Below are positions 1-9,322 of a DNA stretch of 64,000 nucleotides, in pieces; positions within the stretch are counted from its first letter, which is position 1, and each line of letters begins with the position of its first letter. The DNA lies in assembly GCA_946405135.1 (NCBI GenBank), contig CAMJGD010000010.1, positions 45,609 through 109,608 of the forward strand, given 5' to 3'. Made by a program: the position numbers and the translations under genes. A model generated the notes under the pieces. That model was given only the letters and a program-made list of their open reading frames with translations. It ran no database searches and was not told where the DNA came from. The DNA comes from an uncultured Clostridiaceae bacterium. GTDB lineage: Bacteria > Bacillota > Clostridia > Clostridiales > Clostridiaceae.

Positions 1-380
1 AGTTTTTTTCTTACTAAAATAAGAGCTTCTTTCATGATTATTATATCTGTATTGTCACCTACGTAACAGCTAGTAGCTCCCAAATGTATTATTCCCTTAG
101 CCTTAGGACATTGTAATCCATAAGCATATACATGGCTCATCACATCGTGTCTTATTTCTTTTTCTTTTTTTTCTGCATCTTCATAATTTATATTATCTAC
201 ATTGTTTTTTAATTCTTCTACTTGTTCTTCAGTAATATTTAGTCCTAATTCTTTTTCACATTCTGCCAAAGCAACCCATAGTTTTCTCCAGGTAGTAAAC
301 TTTTTTTCCTCGGAAAAAATATAACTCATCTCCAGCGAACTATATCTGCTATTTAATGGTGTATTGTATTTATTTTTCAT
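1..380 (-). CDS. purB: Adenylosuccinate lyase, N-terminal part (cut by window edge)
   Basis: The reverse strand reads from an ATG at 380, behind a GGAGG-type site, to the window edge, giving about 126 codons with no stop. The translation begins [15 protein letters not shown] and later contains [11 protein letters not shown] and [15 protein letters not shown]. These are the N-terminal signatures of clostridial adenylosuccinate lyase, including the histidine region before the HLGATS loop. The enzyme (fumarase/aspartase superfamily, cytosolic) splits SAICAR to AICAR and adenylosuccinate to AMP plus fumarate in purine synthesis. It is transcribed divergently from the DUF378 gene. The C-terminal catalytic loop lies outside the window. 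Identity is confident. Confidence 0.9.
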   Translation of the reverse strand, partial: MKNKYNTPLNSRYSSLEMSYIFSEEKKFTTWRKLWVALAECEKELGLNITEEQVEELKNNVDNINYEDAEKKEKEIRHDVMSHVYAYGLQCPKAKGIIHLGATSCYVGDNTDIIIMKEALILVRKK

Positions 381-520
381 ATTATACCTCCAAACGAACA
401 TATAAGATAATTATTATTCTAACATTCGTATTATATCATATTTTTCTTTTTAAATCAGTGATATTTTAATGATTTTATTAATATAATTCTAATAGAATTA
501 TTTTTAGGAGGATTTATTTT

Positions 521-745
521 ATGTATAAACTAACCTTAACAGATAAAATATCATTGATATTAGTAATCATAAGTGCTATTAATTGGGGGATTATAGGTAT
601 AAGCAATATTAATCTGCTTGGTATTATATTTGGAACTATATCAATTTATTTTGAAAGAATCATATATATATTAGCAGGAGTAGCTGGTATAAATTTATTA
701 ATTCTTTTAATTAAGACAAAAGTATTTTCTTTAAACAAAAAATAA
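521..745 (+). CDS. DUF378-type small membrane protein
   Basis: This 74-residue protein has two or three hydrophobic segments (about residues 8-28, 30-45 and 47-65). The phrase SAINWGIIGI near the N-terminus is the hallmark of the DUF378 (YuzA-like) family. The function of this family is unknown; it is a short integral membrane protein widespread in Firmicutes. A clear AGGAGG lies 9 bases before the ATG. The gene is alone on the plus strand between purB and ptsH and ends in a hairpin shared with convergent ptsH. I infer membrane location from hydrophobicity only. Confidence 0.75.
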   Translation: MYKLTLTDKISLILVIISAINWGIIGISNINLLGIIFGTISIYFERIIYILAGVAGINLLILLIKTKVFSLNKK

Positions 746-778
746 AAAATCTCCTTAAGATAACTTAAGGAGATTTTT
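745..778. terminator. Bidirectional terminator between DUF378 gene and ptsH
   Basis: A perfect 15-bp stem (745-759 with 764-778) has a 4-base loop, an A-run on the left and a T-run on the right. It therefore works as an intrinsic terminator on either strand for the two convergent genes. Confidence 0.9.
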
Positions 779-786
779 TAACATTA

Positions 787-1047
787 TTATTCTTCTAATG
801 ATGATATTAATTTAACTATTTCTTCTGCAGCTAAAGTTTCATCATCACCAGAAGCAATAACTGTTATTTTAGAATCTTTAGTAACGCCCAAAGATAAAAC
901 ACCTATTAAGCTTTTTACATTGGCCTTTTTACCGTTAAATTCTATTGTGATATCAGATTTAAATGATGAAGCCTTCTTCACCAATAATGTTGCAGGTCTT
1001 GCATGTAGACCAGTTGCATTTTTTACTACTACTTCTTTAGATACCAT
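787..1047 (-). CDS. ptsH: Phosphocarrier protein HPr
   Basis: This 86-residue protein is the usual HPr length. It carries the active-site motif TGLHARPA with His15, which accepts phosphate from enzyme I. The KSLIGV motif places regulatory Ser46, the site of HPr kinase/phosphorylase in Firmicutes. HPr relays phosphate from PEP to sugar EIIA domains, and in its Ser46-P form serves as CcpA corepressor. Enzyme I (ptsI) is not adjacent, so this is a stand-alone ptsH as in many clostridia. It has its own promoter (1097-1124) and a good AGAGGTG site. The neighbouring gene crr encodes a glucose-type EIIA, a likely phosphate acceptor. Confidence 0.97.
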   Translation of the reverse strand: MVSKEVVVKNATGLHARPATLLVKKASSFKSDITIEFNGKKANVKSLIGVLSLGVTKDSKITVIASGDDETLAAEEIVKLISSLEE

Positions 1048-1096
1048 TACCTACACCTCTTTATATCAAATTTTATAATGTTTAACTAACTACTAT

Positions 1097-1124
1097 ATTA
1101 TAACATTTTTCGTAATCTATTCAA
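1097..1124 (-). promoter_or_regulatory. Sigma-A promoter of ptsH
   Basis: On the minus strand TTGAAT (1119-1124) is followed after 16 bases by TATAAT (1097-1102), about 50 bases before the ptsH start. No obvious cre palindrome was seen in it. Confidence 0.65.
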
Positions 1125-1162
1125 TAATTTTTTCACAAAATCTCAATTATATAAGTTAAATT

Positions 1163-1621
1163 TTATTTTAATGTAACTTTCATGAATTTACTTCCAGCTT
1201 TTTTTGCTTTGTAATCTACATCTATTGATTCTACTATTTCGGAATTGGTTATAACCATAGGAGTTATTGGAGATACTTTTGATTCTAAATATTCTCTATC
1301 AAAGAAAAGCAACTTATCTCCTACAGCAACTTTATCCCCTACTTTTACGTAGTGGGCAAAACCTTTACCTTCTAATTTTACTGAATCAAGACCTATATGT
1401 ATTAGTATTTGTATTCCTTCTTCTGTTTTTAAAGCAATAGCATGTTTAGCTTCATATACTAATATCACTTCGCCATTTACAGGAGAATAAACAAAGTTAC
1501 CTGAAGGTTCAATGGCTATACCATCCCCCATTATTTTTTTATTAAATAAATAATCATTTACCTCAGTTAAATGAAGAATCTTTCCATCAATTGGTAAAGA
1601 AATCATCACTTCTTTGCTCAT
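1163..1621 (-). CDS. crr: PTS glucose-type EIIA component
   Basis: This 152-residue stand-alone EIIA of the glucose family has the typical length of about 150-165. The motif LIHIGLDSV contains the phosphorylated histidine (His75). The second conserved histidine, His60, lies in EAKHAIAL. HPr phosphorylates it, and it passes phosphate to a IIB domain of a sugar permease; in Gram-positives such free EIIA proteins often serve several permeases. No IIBC permease is next to it here. The ATG at 1621 is preceded by a GGGGTG site that lies inside the 3' arm of a 10-bp inverted repeat, which suggests control of initiation. The symbol follows the common name for this family. Confidence 0.92.
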   Translation of the reverse strand: MSKEVMISLPIDGKILHLTEVNDYLFNKKIMGDGIAIEPSGNFVYSPVNGEVILVYEAKHAIALKTEEGIQILIHIGLDSVKLEGKGFAHYVKVGDKVAVGDKLLFFDREYLESKVSPITPMVITNSEIVESIDVDYKAKKAGSKFMKVTLK

Positions 1622-1627
1622 TATATC

Positions 1628-1668
1628 ACCCCATTTCGTTATATATATACTATATCATGAAATGGGGT
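1628..1668 (-). promoter_or_regulatory. Inverted repeat covering the crr ribosome binding site
   Basis: Arms accccatttc (1628-1637) and gaaatggggt (1659-1668) are perfectly complementary around an AT-rich 21-base centre. On the minus strand the arm next to the gene contains the GGGGTG Shine-Dalgarno sequence. The centre contains TATATA, which sits 16 bases after a weak TTTACC, so the repeat may instead be an operator over the promoter. The structure is seen; the role is inferred. Confidence 0.6.
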
Positions 1669-1701
1669 AAATGAAAACCGTTTTATAGGTTAATTTTCAT
1701 T

Positions 1702-2895
1702 TTATTTAATTTTTTGAATAAAATTTTCGAGCCTATTTAGTCCTTCTTTTATGTTTTCCATGGAAGTTGCATAGGATAATCTTATATAGTCACTTACTCC
1801 AAAGGCATCTCCAGGTATTACTGCAACTTTTTCATCTTCTAGTAATAATCTTGAAAAGTCCAAAGAATCCTTAATTTCTTCTTCATTAAAAGTTTTCCCT
1901 AAGAAGTTAGATATATTTATCATAACATAAAAAGCTCCTTCAGGATTTATACAGCTTAAATTATTTATAGTATTTATCCTACCTACCATGTAATTTCTTC
2001 TTTTTTTAAATTCATTTATCATAAAATCTACTTTGTCATGACTTCCATTTAAAGCTTCTAATGCAGCATATTGTGCTATGGAGTTTGGATTTGAAGTAGT
2101 ATGGCTTTGTATATTAGACATTAGTTTTATTATTTTTTCATTTCCTGCTGCATAGCCTATTCTCCATCCGGTCATGGCATAAGATTTAGACACCCCATTA
2201 ATTACTATGGTTCTATCATAAGCATCTTGAGACAAACTAGCAATACTTACATGTTTTTCATTCCCATATATCAATTTTTCATAGATTTCATCTGATATAA
2301 TGATTATATCATGAGCTTTACAAAATTCTGCTATAATCATTAATTCATCTTTTGTATATACAGTACCTGTAGGATTGTTAGGACTATTAATAATTATAGC
2401 CTTAGTATTTTTTGTTAAATGCTTATTTAAAGCTTCTAAAGTAAATTTATAATTATGTTCTTTATCAGAAGTAACAAAAACTGGTACTCCATCAGCTAAT
2501 TTTATTAGTTCAGGATAGCTAACCCAGTATGGTACAGGTACGAGCACCTCATCCCCTGGATTCAATAAAGCTTGAAAAACATTTGCCAGGCATTGCTTTG
2601 CCCCAGTAGATACTATAATTTGAGATTGAGTATAACTTAAGTCATTGTCAACTTTAAATTTTTTTATGATAGCATCTTTTAGTTCTGATATCCCTGAAGC
2701 AGGAGTATATTTTGTCATACCTTTTTTTATTGCTTCTATTGCTGCATTTTGGATATTTTCCGGAGTGTTAAAATCAGGTTCTCCAGCACCAAATCCTATT
2801 ACATCTAGCCCTTCAGTCTTCATTTTTTTTGCTTTTGCAGTTATGGATAATGTTAAAGATGGTGATAATTGTTCAGCCTTTCGTGAATATATCAT
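1702..2895 (-). CDS. aspB: Class I/II pyridoxal-phosphate aminotransferase, aspartate aminotransferase type Ib
   Basis: This 397-residue fold-type I aminotransferase has GFGAGEPDFNTP near the N-terminus, NSPNNPTG in the middle, SDEIYEKL, and the lysine motif GVSKSYAMTGWRIGY whose Lys binds PLP. The C-terminal RLSYATS supplies the substrate-carboxylate arginine. The pattern fits Ib aspartate aminotransferases (B. subtilis AspB-like), which make aspartate from oxaloacetate and glutamate. Closely related enzymes act on aromatic or branched substrates, so specificity is likely but not proven. Its ATG overlaps the stop of the upstream PHP gene as ATGA, which implies translational coupling. Confidence 0.85.
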   Translation of the reverse strand: MIYSRKAEQLSPSLTLSITAKAKKMKTEGLDVIGFGAGEPDFNTPENIQNAAIEAIKKGMTKYTPASGISELKDAIIKKFKVDNDLSYTQSQIIVSTGAKQCLANVFQALLNPGDEVLVPVPYWVSYPELIKLADGVPVFVTSDKEHNYKFTLEALNKHLTKNTKAIIINSPNNPTGTVYTKDELMIIAEFCKAHDIIIISDEIYEKLIYGNEKHVSIASLSQDAYDRTIVINGVSKSYAMTGWRIGYAAGNEKIIKLMSNIQSHTTSNPNSIAQYAALEALNGSHDKVDFMINEFKKRRNYMVGRINTINNLSCINPEGAFYVMINISNFLGKTFNEEEIKDSLDFSRLLLEDEKVAVIPGDAFGVSDYIRLSYATSMENIKEGLNRLENFIQKIK

Positions 2896-3737
2896 TTTAT
2901 CTCCCCCAACTTATTAATATGTTTATATTTTAAAATTTTATTTGTTAAATTTTCATCTAGGCCATAAGTGCCCATGAGCAAATCTCCATTAATAATAGAT
3001 CCGTGGCAGTCACTGCCTCCGGTTATCAATAATTTATATTTTTTTGCCATATTATAAAAATTGTTTGTCTGAGATAAATTATGAGCAGGATGAAATACTT
3101 CAATACCTTTAAGCCCATAAACCTTAAACTCTTTAACCATTTCATCCATAAATATACCTTTATAGGTTTCTCCAGGATGTGCTAAAGAAGCAAATCCTCC
3201 TACAGTATTGATTAAACTTAAAGCGTCTTTAAAAGGCATTTTGGATCTTTCTACGTAACCTGGTTTTCCTTTAGCTAGATAATTTTGAAATGCAGATTTA
3301 AAATTTGACACATAACCTTTAGCTACCATAAGTTTAGCTATATGTGCTCTTCCTATAGAAACAACCTTATCTACGTTGAGTTCATCTATTGATATGTTTA
3401 TATTACATTTTTTTAGCCTATCTAAAATTTCATATACTCTGCTTAGTCTATCTTCTTTTACAGATTTTAGCTGCTTATTCAATTCTTCATTATTAGGGTC
3501 TATAAAATATCCTAAAATATGTACTTCTCTTCCTTTGTATTCTGTACTTATTTCTACACCAGGAATTACATAAAAGTCTTCCTCAGAACATTCTATATTA
3601 ATTTGAGAATCTACAGTGTCATGATCTGTAATCGAAATATACTTTAGTTCCTTTTGTTTTGCTAGTTTTATAATTTCCTCAGGACTATAGTTGCCATCAG
3701 AATAATTAGAATGAATATGCAAATCTGAGTATTGCAT
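2892..3737 (-). CDS. PHP-domain phosphoesterase (YciV/TrpH-like)
   Basis: This protein of about 281 residues opens with the PHP metal motif DLHIHSNYSDG, then ITDHDTVDS, a conserved PGVEISTEY and SLAHPGETY, and ends with TGGSDCHG. All four PHP metal-binding motifs are therefore present. Homologues such as E. coli RNase AM (YciV) hydrolyse 3',5'-bisphosphonucleotides and trim RNA 5' ends. That activity is known for the family and inferred here. A GTG nine bases upstream is possible, but the AGGTG at 3742-3746 sits 6 bases before the ATG at 3737 and overlaps that GTG, so I place the start at 3737. It is coupled to aspB by a 4-base overlap. Confidence 0.85.
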   Translation of the reverse strand: MQYSDLHIHSNYSDGNYSPEEIIKLAKQKELKYISITDHDTVDSQINIECSEEDFYVIPGVEISTEYKGREVHILGYFIDPNNEELNKQLKSVKEDRLSRVYEILDRLKKCNINISIDELNVDKVVSIGRAHIAKLMVAKGYVSNFKSAFQNYLAKGKPGYVERSKMPFKDALSLINTVGGFASLAHPGETYKGIFMDEMVKEFKVYGLKGIEVFHPAHNLSQTNNFYNMAKKYKLLITGGSDCHGSIINGDLLMGTYGLDENLTNKILKYKHINKLGEIK

Positions 3738-3845
3738 TATTAACACCTGTTTTCTAAAAAATGAAAGATAATATTCATATAAATAGAATATAACATTTAC
3801 TTAACTTATTGTAAATAGTTATAAAAAATCTTATAGAATATTATA

Positions 3846-3883
3846 AAATCATAAGGACTTGCTATTACAAGTCCTTATGATTT
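3846..3883 (-). terminator. Terminator after spoVS
   Basis: A perfect 16-bp stem (3846-3861 with 3868-3883) with a 6-base loop follows the spoVS stop. On the minus strand the second arm runs into a T-rich stretch. Confidence 0.85.
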
Positions 3884-3889
3884 ATATAT

Positions 3890-4150
3890 TTATCTTGGCT
3901 GAACAATTAGTTTAATAGCAGTTCTTTCTTCACCCTCTATTTCAATATCGGTAAATGCGGGAACACAAACTATATCTTTTCCACTAGGAGCTACAAATCC
4001 TCTTGCAATAGCTATTGCTTTTACAGCTTGATTTACTGCACCTGCTCCTATAGCTTGTATTTCTACAGTACTCTTTTCCTTCAAAATAGCAGCTAAAGCT
4101 CCTGCTACAGAATTAGGATTTGATTTTGTTGAAACTTTTAATACTTCCAT
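3890..4150 (-). CDS. spoVS: Stage V sporulation protein S
   Basis: This 86-residue protein matches the highly conserved SpoVS/Alba-like family along its length: MEVLKVSTKSNPNSVAGA at the start, IGAGAVNQAVKAIAIARG in the middle, and a basic C-terminus ending VQPR. SpoVS is needed for coat assembly and progress beyond stage V in B. subtilis, and the fold suggests nucleic-acid binding. It lies just downstream of rny, the usual Firmicute position, but hairpins on both sides suggest a separate transcript. A weak sigma-A-like TTGAAA/TATAAA pair upstream was seen and not called. Confidence 0.97.
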   Translation of the reverse strand: MEVLKVSTKSNPNSVAGALAAILKEKSTVEIQAIGAGAVNQAVKAIAIARGFVAPSGKDIVCVPAFTDIEIEGEERTAIKLIVQPR

Positions 4151-4288
4151 TAATTTAACCCCCTATAGATTTATATTTTGCTTTGTTTTGTTGTTTCAAT
4201 AATATTAAAATATTTATGAAATCTATATTGTATTAATTCTACATTTATTTAAAAAACCCTTTTATAAATTCATACAAATTTAACAAAA

Positions 4289-4327
4289 ATAAAATACATT
4301 TTGTAATATTTACAAAATGTATTTTAT
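4289..4327 (-). terminator. Terminator after rny
   Basis: A 17-bp perfect stem (4289-4305 with 4311-4327) has a 5-base loop and is followed on the minus strand by TTTTTG, 11 bases past the rny stop. Confidence 0.9.
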
Positions 4328-4338
4328 ATAAGTATTAT

Positions 4339-5889
4339 TTATTTTGCATATTCAATAGCACGGGTTTCTCTAATGACATTTACTTTTATTTGACCTGGAT
4401 ATTCAAGTTCATTTTCAATAGCCTTTACTAAATTTCTTGCCATTTCAATAGACCCTGCATCATCAATTTGATCTGGTTTAACCATAATCCTGATCTCTCT
4501 TCCAGCTTGAATAGCATATGACTTTTCTACGCCCTCATAAGAATTTGCAATTTCTTCAAGTGTTTCTAGACGTTTTATATATGCTTCTAGAGTTTCTCTT
4601 CTAGCTCCCGGCCTTGCGGCAGATATAGCATCTGCAGCCTGAACTAGTACTGCTTCAAGGGATTGCATTTCAATATCACCATGGTGAGCACCAATAGCAT
4701 TAACTACAATAGGTAATTCATGATACCTTTTAGCAATTTCTGAACCGATTAAAGCATGAGGTCCTTCTACTTCATGATCCACAGCTTTACCTATATCATG
4801 TAATAGGCCTGCTCTTTTAGCTATAGTAACATCAAGACCTAACTCAGATGCCATAAGGCCTGCTAAATATGCCACTTCCATTGAATGTTTTAAAACGTTT
4901 TGACCATAACTGGTTCTATATTTTAGTCTTCCTAAAAGTTTGATTAGTTCAGGATGTAATCCATGTACTCCTGTTTCGAAGGTGGCTTGCTCGCCTTCTT
5001 CCTTGATATCATTTTCAATATCTTTTTTAGCTCTTTCAACCATCTCTTCTATTCTAGCTGGATGGATTCTACCATCAACAATTAATTTTTCTAAAGCAAT
5101 TCTAGCAACTTCTCTCCTAATTGGATCAAAACTTGAAAGAATTACTGCTTCTGGTGTATCATCTATGATAAGATCTACACCTGTTAAGGTTTCAAGAGTC
5201 CTTATGTTCCTACCTTCTCTTCCTATTATTCTGCCTTTCATTTCATCATTTGGAAGAGCTACCACATGTACTGTAGATTCTGAAACATGATCTGCTGCAC
5301 ATCTTTGAATTGCACAGGTTATTATTTCCCTAGCTCTCTTGTCAGCTTCTTCTTTAGCTTTTGTTTCAACATCTTTAATCATCATGGCGGTTTCATGTTT
5401 AATTTCCTTATTAACATCATCTAATAACATCTTTTTAGCTTCTTCAGATGTTAACCCTGATATCCTTTCAAGCTCTTCTTTCTGCTTTGAATAAATATCT
5501 TTTACTTGATTTTCTAATTGTTCAACATCAAGAAGTTTTTTATTCATAATTTCTTCTCTTTTTTCAAGGACATCACTCTTCTTGTCTAAAGCCTCTTCTC
5601 TTTGAATTAATCTTCTTTCTAATCTTTGAATTTCATTTCTTCTTTCACGAGATTCCTTTTCAAAATCAGCTCTTAATTTGTGAACCTCTTCTTTAGCTTC
5701 TAATATAGCTTCCTTTTTTGATGCTTCGGCCTCTCGTTTTGCATTTTCTAAAGTTTCTTCGGCTTCTTTTTCCATCTTTAAGATTTTATCTTTAGATATC
5801 TGAAGTCTTCTACGGAATTGAAGATATATAGCAATAGCAACAACTATAATCAAAATTCCAAAAATTAATATTTTCATTTCTGTACTCAA
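4339..5889 (-). CDS. rny: Ribonuclease Y
   Basis: This 516-residue protein has the full RNase Y architecture: an N-terminal membrane anchor (about residues 8-25), a long charged coiled coil to about 200, a KH domain with the [12 protein letters not shown] loop, and an HD domain with [12 protein letters not shown]. RNase Y is the membrane-bound endoribonuclease that initiates decay of many mRNAs in Firmicutes and associates with PNPase, also encoded here. The start appears to be TTG at 5889: AGGAGG lies 9 bases before it, and the next in-frame ATG is 12 bases further in. An ATG between the ribosome binding site and the TTG opens only a two-codon frame. It has its own terminator. Confidence 0.97.
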   Translation of the reverse strand: MSTEMKILIFGILIIVVAIAIYLQFRRRLQISKDKILKMEKEAEETLENAKREAEASKKEAILEAKEEVHKLRADFEKESRERRNEIQRLERRLIQREEALDKKSDVLEKREEIMNKKLLDVEQLENQVKDIYSKQKEELERISGLTSEEAKKMLLDDVNKEIKHETAMMIKDVETKAKEEADKRAREIITCAIQRCAADHVSESTVHVVALPNDEMKGRIIGREGRNIRTLETLTGVDLIIDDTPEAVILSSFDPIRREVARIALEKLIVDGRIHPARIEEMVERAKKDIENDIKEEGEQATFETGVHGLHPELIKLLGRLKYRTSYGQNVLKHSMEVAYLAGLMASELGLDVTIAKRAGLLHDIGKAVDHEVEGPHALIGSEIAKRYHELPIVVNAIGAHHGDIEMQSLEAVLVQAADAISAARPGARRETLEAYIKRLETLEEIANSYEGVEKSYAIQAGREIRIMVKPDQIDDAGSIEMARNLVKAIENELEYPGQIKVNVIRETRAIEYAK

Positions 5890-6062
5890 ACCATAACACC
5901 TCCTTCGCTTTTCTATGAATCTATACTTTAGTCAACATGAAAGCTTAGAAAAGGTGTCATAATGATTCTAACTGTACAATATCATGAATATGATAAACCA
6001 GTATTTGTATTAATTTTATATTAATTTTTTAATGGTGTCAAGATATATATATAAAACATATA

Positions 6063-6094
6063 AAAAAGCTGCTAAGTTGTTTATGCAGCTTTTT
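6063..6094 (-). terminator. Terminator after recA
   Basis: A 10-bp stem (6063-6072 with 6085-6094), GC in the inner part, ends in a T-run on the minus strand just past the recA stop. Confidence 0.85.
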
Positions 6095-6104
6095 ATCAAT
6101 TTAA

Positions 6105-7172
6105 CTATTTTTCTTTATCTTGTTTACTGCTACTTTTAGCAGGCTCTTTGCTCTCTTTTTCATCTGCTTTTGCCTTAGGTAATTCATATTTTTCTCTTAT
6201 AAGATTTTCTATTTCCAAGGATACCTCAGGATTATCTTTTAAAAACTGTTTGGCATTTTCTCTTCCCTGTCCTAATCTTACATCTTTATAAGAAAACCAT
6301 GCTCCACTTTTTTGAACGATTTCTTCCCTTACACCTACATCCAAAATATTACCTTGTCTTGATATACCTTCATTGTACATTATATCAAATTCTGCTTGTC
6401 TAAATGGAGGTGCTACCTTGTTTTTCATAACCTTAACTCTTGTTCTGTTACCTTGAAACTCTTCTCCCTGCTTTATAGAATCTATTCTTCGTACATCCAT
6501 TCTTACAGATGCATAGAATTTAAGAGCTCTTCCGCCAGGAGTTGTTTCTGGATTACCAAACATTACTCCAACTTTTTCTCTAAGCTGGTTAATAAAAATA
6601 GCAACGCATTTTGATTTGCTTATAGTTCCTGCTAGTTTTCTTAAAGCTTGAGACATAAGTCTTGCTTGAAGTCCTACATGAGAATCTCCCATCTCACCTT
6701 CTATTTCAGCTCTAGGCACTAAAGCTGCCACAGAGTCTACTACAATTACATCTATAGCACTAGATCTAACTAAAGCTTCAGCTATTTCTAAAGCCTGTTC
6801 TCCTGTATCTGGCTGAGATACTATCAAATTATCTATATCTACTCCAAGAACTTTTGCGTAGTTTGGATCAAGGGCATGCTCTGCATCTATAAAAGCAGCA
6901 GCTCCACCATTTTTTTGTGCTTCTGCAACTATATGAAGTGCTACTGTTGTTTTACCAGAAGATTCTGGTCCATATATCTCAATTATTCTTCCTCTTGGAA
7001 CTCCACCTATACCTAAAGCTATGTCTAAATCTAAGCAACCTGTAGAAATAGCATCTACATTTAATACACTGTGCTCTCCAAGTTTCATAACTGAACCTTT
7101 TCCAAATTGTTTTTCTATCTGGCCCATAGCTGCTTCTATAGCCTTTAATTTCTCTCCATCAATATTACCCAT
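6105..7172 (-). CDS. recA: Recombinase RecA
   Basis: This 355-residue RecA of normal length carries the Walker A motif GPESSGKTT, the conserved [19 protein letters not shown] stretch, loop L1/L2 regions ([20 protein letters not shown]) and an acidic/lysine-rich tail. It forms filaments on single-stranded DNA, drives strand exchange and triggers LexA self-cleavage. A sigma-A promoter (7214-7242) and a LexA box (7194-7207) lie directly upstream, and a terminator isolates it from pgsA. It therefore looks like a single-gene SOS transcript. No cinA lies between pgsA and recA, unlike in Bacillus. Confidence 0.99.
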   Translation of the reverse strand: MGNIDGEKLKAIEAAMGQIEKQFGKGSVMKLGEHSVLNVDAISTGCLDLDIALGIGGVPRGRIIEIYGPESSGKTTVALHIVAEAQKNGGAAAFIDAEHALDPNYAKVLGVDIDNLIVSQPDTGEQALEIAEALVRSSAIDVIVVDSVAALVPRAEIEGEMGDSHVGLQARLMSQALRKLAGTISKSKCVAIFINQLREKVGVMFGNPETTPGGRALKFYASVRMDVRRIDSIKQGEEFQGNRTRVKVMKNKVAPPFRQAEFDIMYNEGISRQGNILDVGVREEIVQKSGAWFSYKDVRLGQGRENAKQFLKDNPEVSLEIENLIREKYELPKAKADEKESKEPAKSSSKQDKEK

Positions 7173-7193
7173 AAGGGGGTCACCATCCTCTCA

Positions 7194-7207
7194 CGAACGT
7201 TTGTTCT
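7194..7207. promoter_or_regulatory. LexA (SOS) box of recA
   Basis: The sequence cgaacgtttgttct contains the symmetric core GAAC-N4-GTTC of the Gram-positive LexA operator. It sits immediately downstream of the recA -10 element, where bound repressor would block initiation. Confidence 0.85.
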
Positions 7208-7213
7208 GATTAT

Positions 7214-7242
7214 ATTATAAATTAAAAAATAACAATAGTCAA
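7214..7242 (-). promoter_or_regulatory. Sigma-A promoter of recA
   Basis: On the minus strand TTGACT (7237-7242), a 17-base spacer and TATAAT (7214-7219) form a near-consensus promoter, with the predicted start overlapping the LexA box. Confidence 0.85.
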
Positions 7243-7251
7243 TAACATATA

Positions 7252-7283
7252 TATAAAAGTTCCTATTAGTAGGAACTTTTATA
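7252..7283 (-). terminator. Terminator after pgsA
   Basis: A 14-bp stem (7252-7265 with 7270-7283) with a 4-base loop includes the GTTCCTA/TAGGAAC core. It separates the ftsK-rimO-pgsA transcript from recA. The T-tract on the minus strand is short (ttttata). Confidence 0.8.
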
Positions 7284-7321
7284 TAATAAATTATTGACAT
7301 AAATTAATATTTTAATCAGTA

Positions 7322-7912
7322 TTATTTGTCTGTTCTTATAGCATTTTTATTTTTAATAAAGTAATCAAGGCCTGAAACAATAGTTATAATTACAGCTGCA
7401 TACAAAAATAAGTTTGGCATTATGTTAAAAAATCCTTTAAGAAAATTGCTGCTATATACTAATTTGTTTAACTCTGGTTGAGATTGAATATTAACTGTAA
7501 GTAGTAATAGTATGATTGCAATTATTTGAATTACAGTTTTTATTTTTCCCCACCAGCTTGCTGCAATAACTATACCATCGGAAGCAGCTACGGTTCTGAG
7601 TCCTGTAACAGCAAATTCTCTTGCGATTATTATAACAGCAGCCCATCCTGGAATTACATGAAATTCTACAAGGGAAATAAGTGCAGCAGTAACCAATAGT
7701 TTATCTGCCAAAGGATCCATGAATTTCCCAAAGTTAGTCACTTGGTTGCGACTTCTAGCTATGTATCCATCCAGCTTATCTGTGAGTGCAGCTATGATGA
7801 ATATTATTGTGGCTATTACAGTTCCATAGGGAATATCCTGTATGGCTATAAATATTAAAAATACAGGAACCAAAAATATCCTTATTATTGTTAATTTGTT
7901 AGCAAGATTCAT
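7322..7912 (-). CDS. pgsA: CDP-diacylglycerol--glycerol-3-phosphate 3-phosphatidyltransferase
   Basis: This integral membrane protein of about 196 residues starts [12 protein letters not shown] and contains the CDP-alcohol phosphotransferase signature, readable as D-K-L-D-G-Y-I-A-R followed by DPLADKLL (pattern D-G-A-R-G-D-D around residues 48-75). Several hydrophobic spans follow. It makes phosphatidylglycerol phosphate, the committed step to phosphatidylglycerol and cardiolipin. The ATG at 7912 is preferred over a TTG at 7921 because the AGGGG site is 9 bases before the ATG but touches the TTG. Its start overlaps the end of rimO by 14 bases, so the two are probably translated together. Confidence 0.95.
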   Translation of the reverse strand: MNLANKLTIIRIFLVPVFLIFIAIQDIPYGTVIATIIFIIAALTDKLDGYIARSRNQVTNFGKFMDPLADKLLVTAALISLVEFHVIPGWAAVIIIAREFAVTGLRTVAASDGIVIAASWWGKIKTVIQIIAIILLLLTVNIQSQPELNKLVYSSNFLKGFFNIMPNLFLYAAVIITIVSGLDYFIKNKNAIRTDK

Positions 7913-9233
7913 ATTGAACAACCCCTATTAAATCATATTCTAATGTTTTGGTTATTTTAACACTTACTATGTCACCGATTTTTATAGGCAAATCGCTCTT
8001 AAATATGATAGATCCGTCTATATCAGGTGCCATTTCACTGCTTCTACCTTCATAATACCCTCCATCAAAACTTTCAGCTATTACTTCATATACTTTTCCT
8101 ACTTTTTTTGAATTGATTTCTTTTGAAATATTTTTTTGCAATAGCATTAACTCTTCTTCTCTTTGTTTTTTAATCTCTTCATCTATTTGGTCTTTCATTA
8201 AAGCTGCAGGAGTATCTTCTTCTTGAGAATAAGTAAAAACTCCTAATTTATCAAATTTATATTCAGCTACAAAATCTTTTAGTTCTTCAAAATTTTCATT
8301 TGTTTCACCAGGAAATCCTACAATAATAGAAGTCCTTAAAACTATATTAGGAATTTGTTCTCGTAAGCTATCTATTATTGATGTTATAGATTCTTTATCG
8401 GTTTTTCTTCCCATTCTTTTTAATACTTCATTACTTGCATGCTGAATAGGTATATCGAGATATTTACATACCTTTATATTTTCTTTTAATACATTAATTA
8501 ACTCTCTAGTTATTTCTTCTGGATAACAATAAAGTACTCTTATCCATTTAATATCTTTGATTTTGCTTATGCTATCTATAAGCTCTGGTAGTTTTTTTTC
8601 TCCATATATATCTATACCATATCTTGTAGTATCTTGAGCAACTAGTATAACTTCTTTGACACCTTTTCTAGCTAATTCATTAACTTCATCAACTATATTT
8701 TCTAATTTTCTGCTTCTATATTTTCCTCTTATTTTAGGTATAATACAATAAGTACAAAAATTATCACATCCTTCTGCTATTCTTACATAAGCAGTATGCT
8801 TTTGTGTACTTATTATTCTATTGCCTTCATTTATAATTTCATTACTATAATTACACTTTACTATCTTCTTTTGATTTTTTATAAAATCATTTATATATTC
8901 ATTTAATTTTTCGTAATCATTAACCCCTAATAGTATATCAATTTCAGGCATTAATTCTAAAAGTTCTTTTCCATATCTTTGTGTAAGACATCCTGTTGCT
9001 ATAAGCAATTTACATTTATATTTATTTTTATATTCAGCCATTTCTAATATGGTATTAATAGATTCTTGCTTTGATTTTTCAATAAAGCCACAGGTATTTA
9101 CTATTATGATATCAGCATTTTTTGCATCAGTAGTAAGCTCATATTCTTTACTGACTTTTTCTAATACTATCTCTGTATCTATTCTGTTTTTATCACAACC
9201 TAAGCTTACAATTCCTACTTTATATTTATCCAA
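7899..9233 (-). CDS. rimO: Ribosomal protein S12 methylthiotransferase RimO
   Basis: This 444-residue protein has the methylthiotransferase layout: an N-terminal UPF0004 domain with three cysteines ([26 protein letters not shown]), the radical SAM motif CDNFCTYC in the middle, and a C-terminal TRAM domain of about 65 residues. RimO adds a methylthio group to the conserved aspartate of ribosomal protein S12. MiaB is the closest alternative, but this position between ftsK and pgsA is the standard RimO locus. The start is TTG at 9233 with AGGAGG 7 bases upstream; no in-frame ATG fits better. Confidence 0.93.
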   Translation of the reverse strand: MDKYKVGIVSLGCDKNRIDTEIVLEKVSKEYELTTDAKNADIIIVNTCGFIEKSKQESINTILEMAEYKNKYKCKLLIATGCLTQRYGKELLELMPEIDILLGVNDYEKLNEYINDFIKNQKKIVKCNYSNEIINEGNRIISTQKHTAYVRIAEGCDNFCTYCIIPKIRGKYRSRKLENIVDEVNELARKGVKEVILVAQDTTRYGIDIYGEKKLPELIDSISKIKDIKWIRVLYCYPEEITRELINVLKENIKVCKYLDIPIQHASNEVLKRMGRKTDKESITSIIDSLREQIPNIVLRTSIIVGFPGETNENFEELKDFVAEYKFDKLGVFTYSQEEDTPAALMKDQIDEEIKKQREEELMLLQKNISKEINSKKVGKVYEVIAESFDGGYYEGRSSEMAPDIDGSIIFKSDLPIKIGDIVSVKITKTLEYDLIGVVQYESC

Positions 9234-9322
9234 TTTAGCTCCTCCTAAGTTTCAAAGCATATACACATTTATTGTAAATCTCTTTCAATAATTAAACAAG
9301 GCTTTTTTATATTATTTTTCTA

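Noticed and set aside
4160..4260. Weak TTGAAA/TATAAA promoter upstream of spoVS
   Set aside because: The spacer is 18 bases in extremely AT-rich DNA and spoVS is expected to use sporulation sigma factors, so I could not support it.
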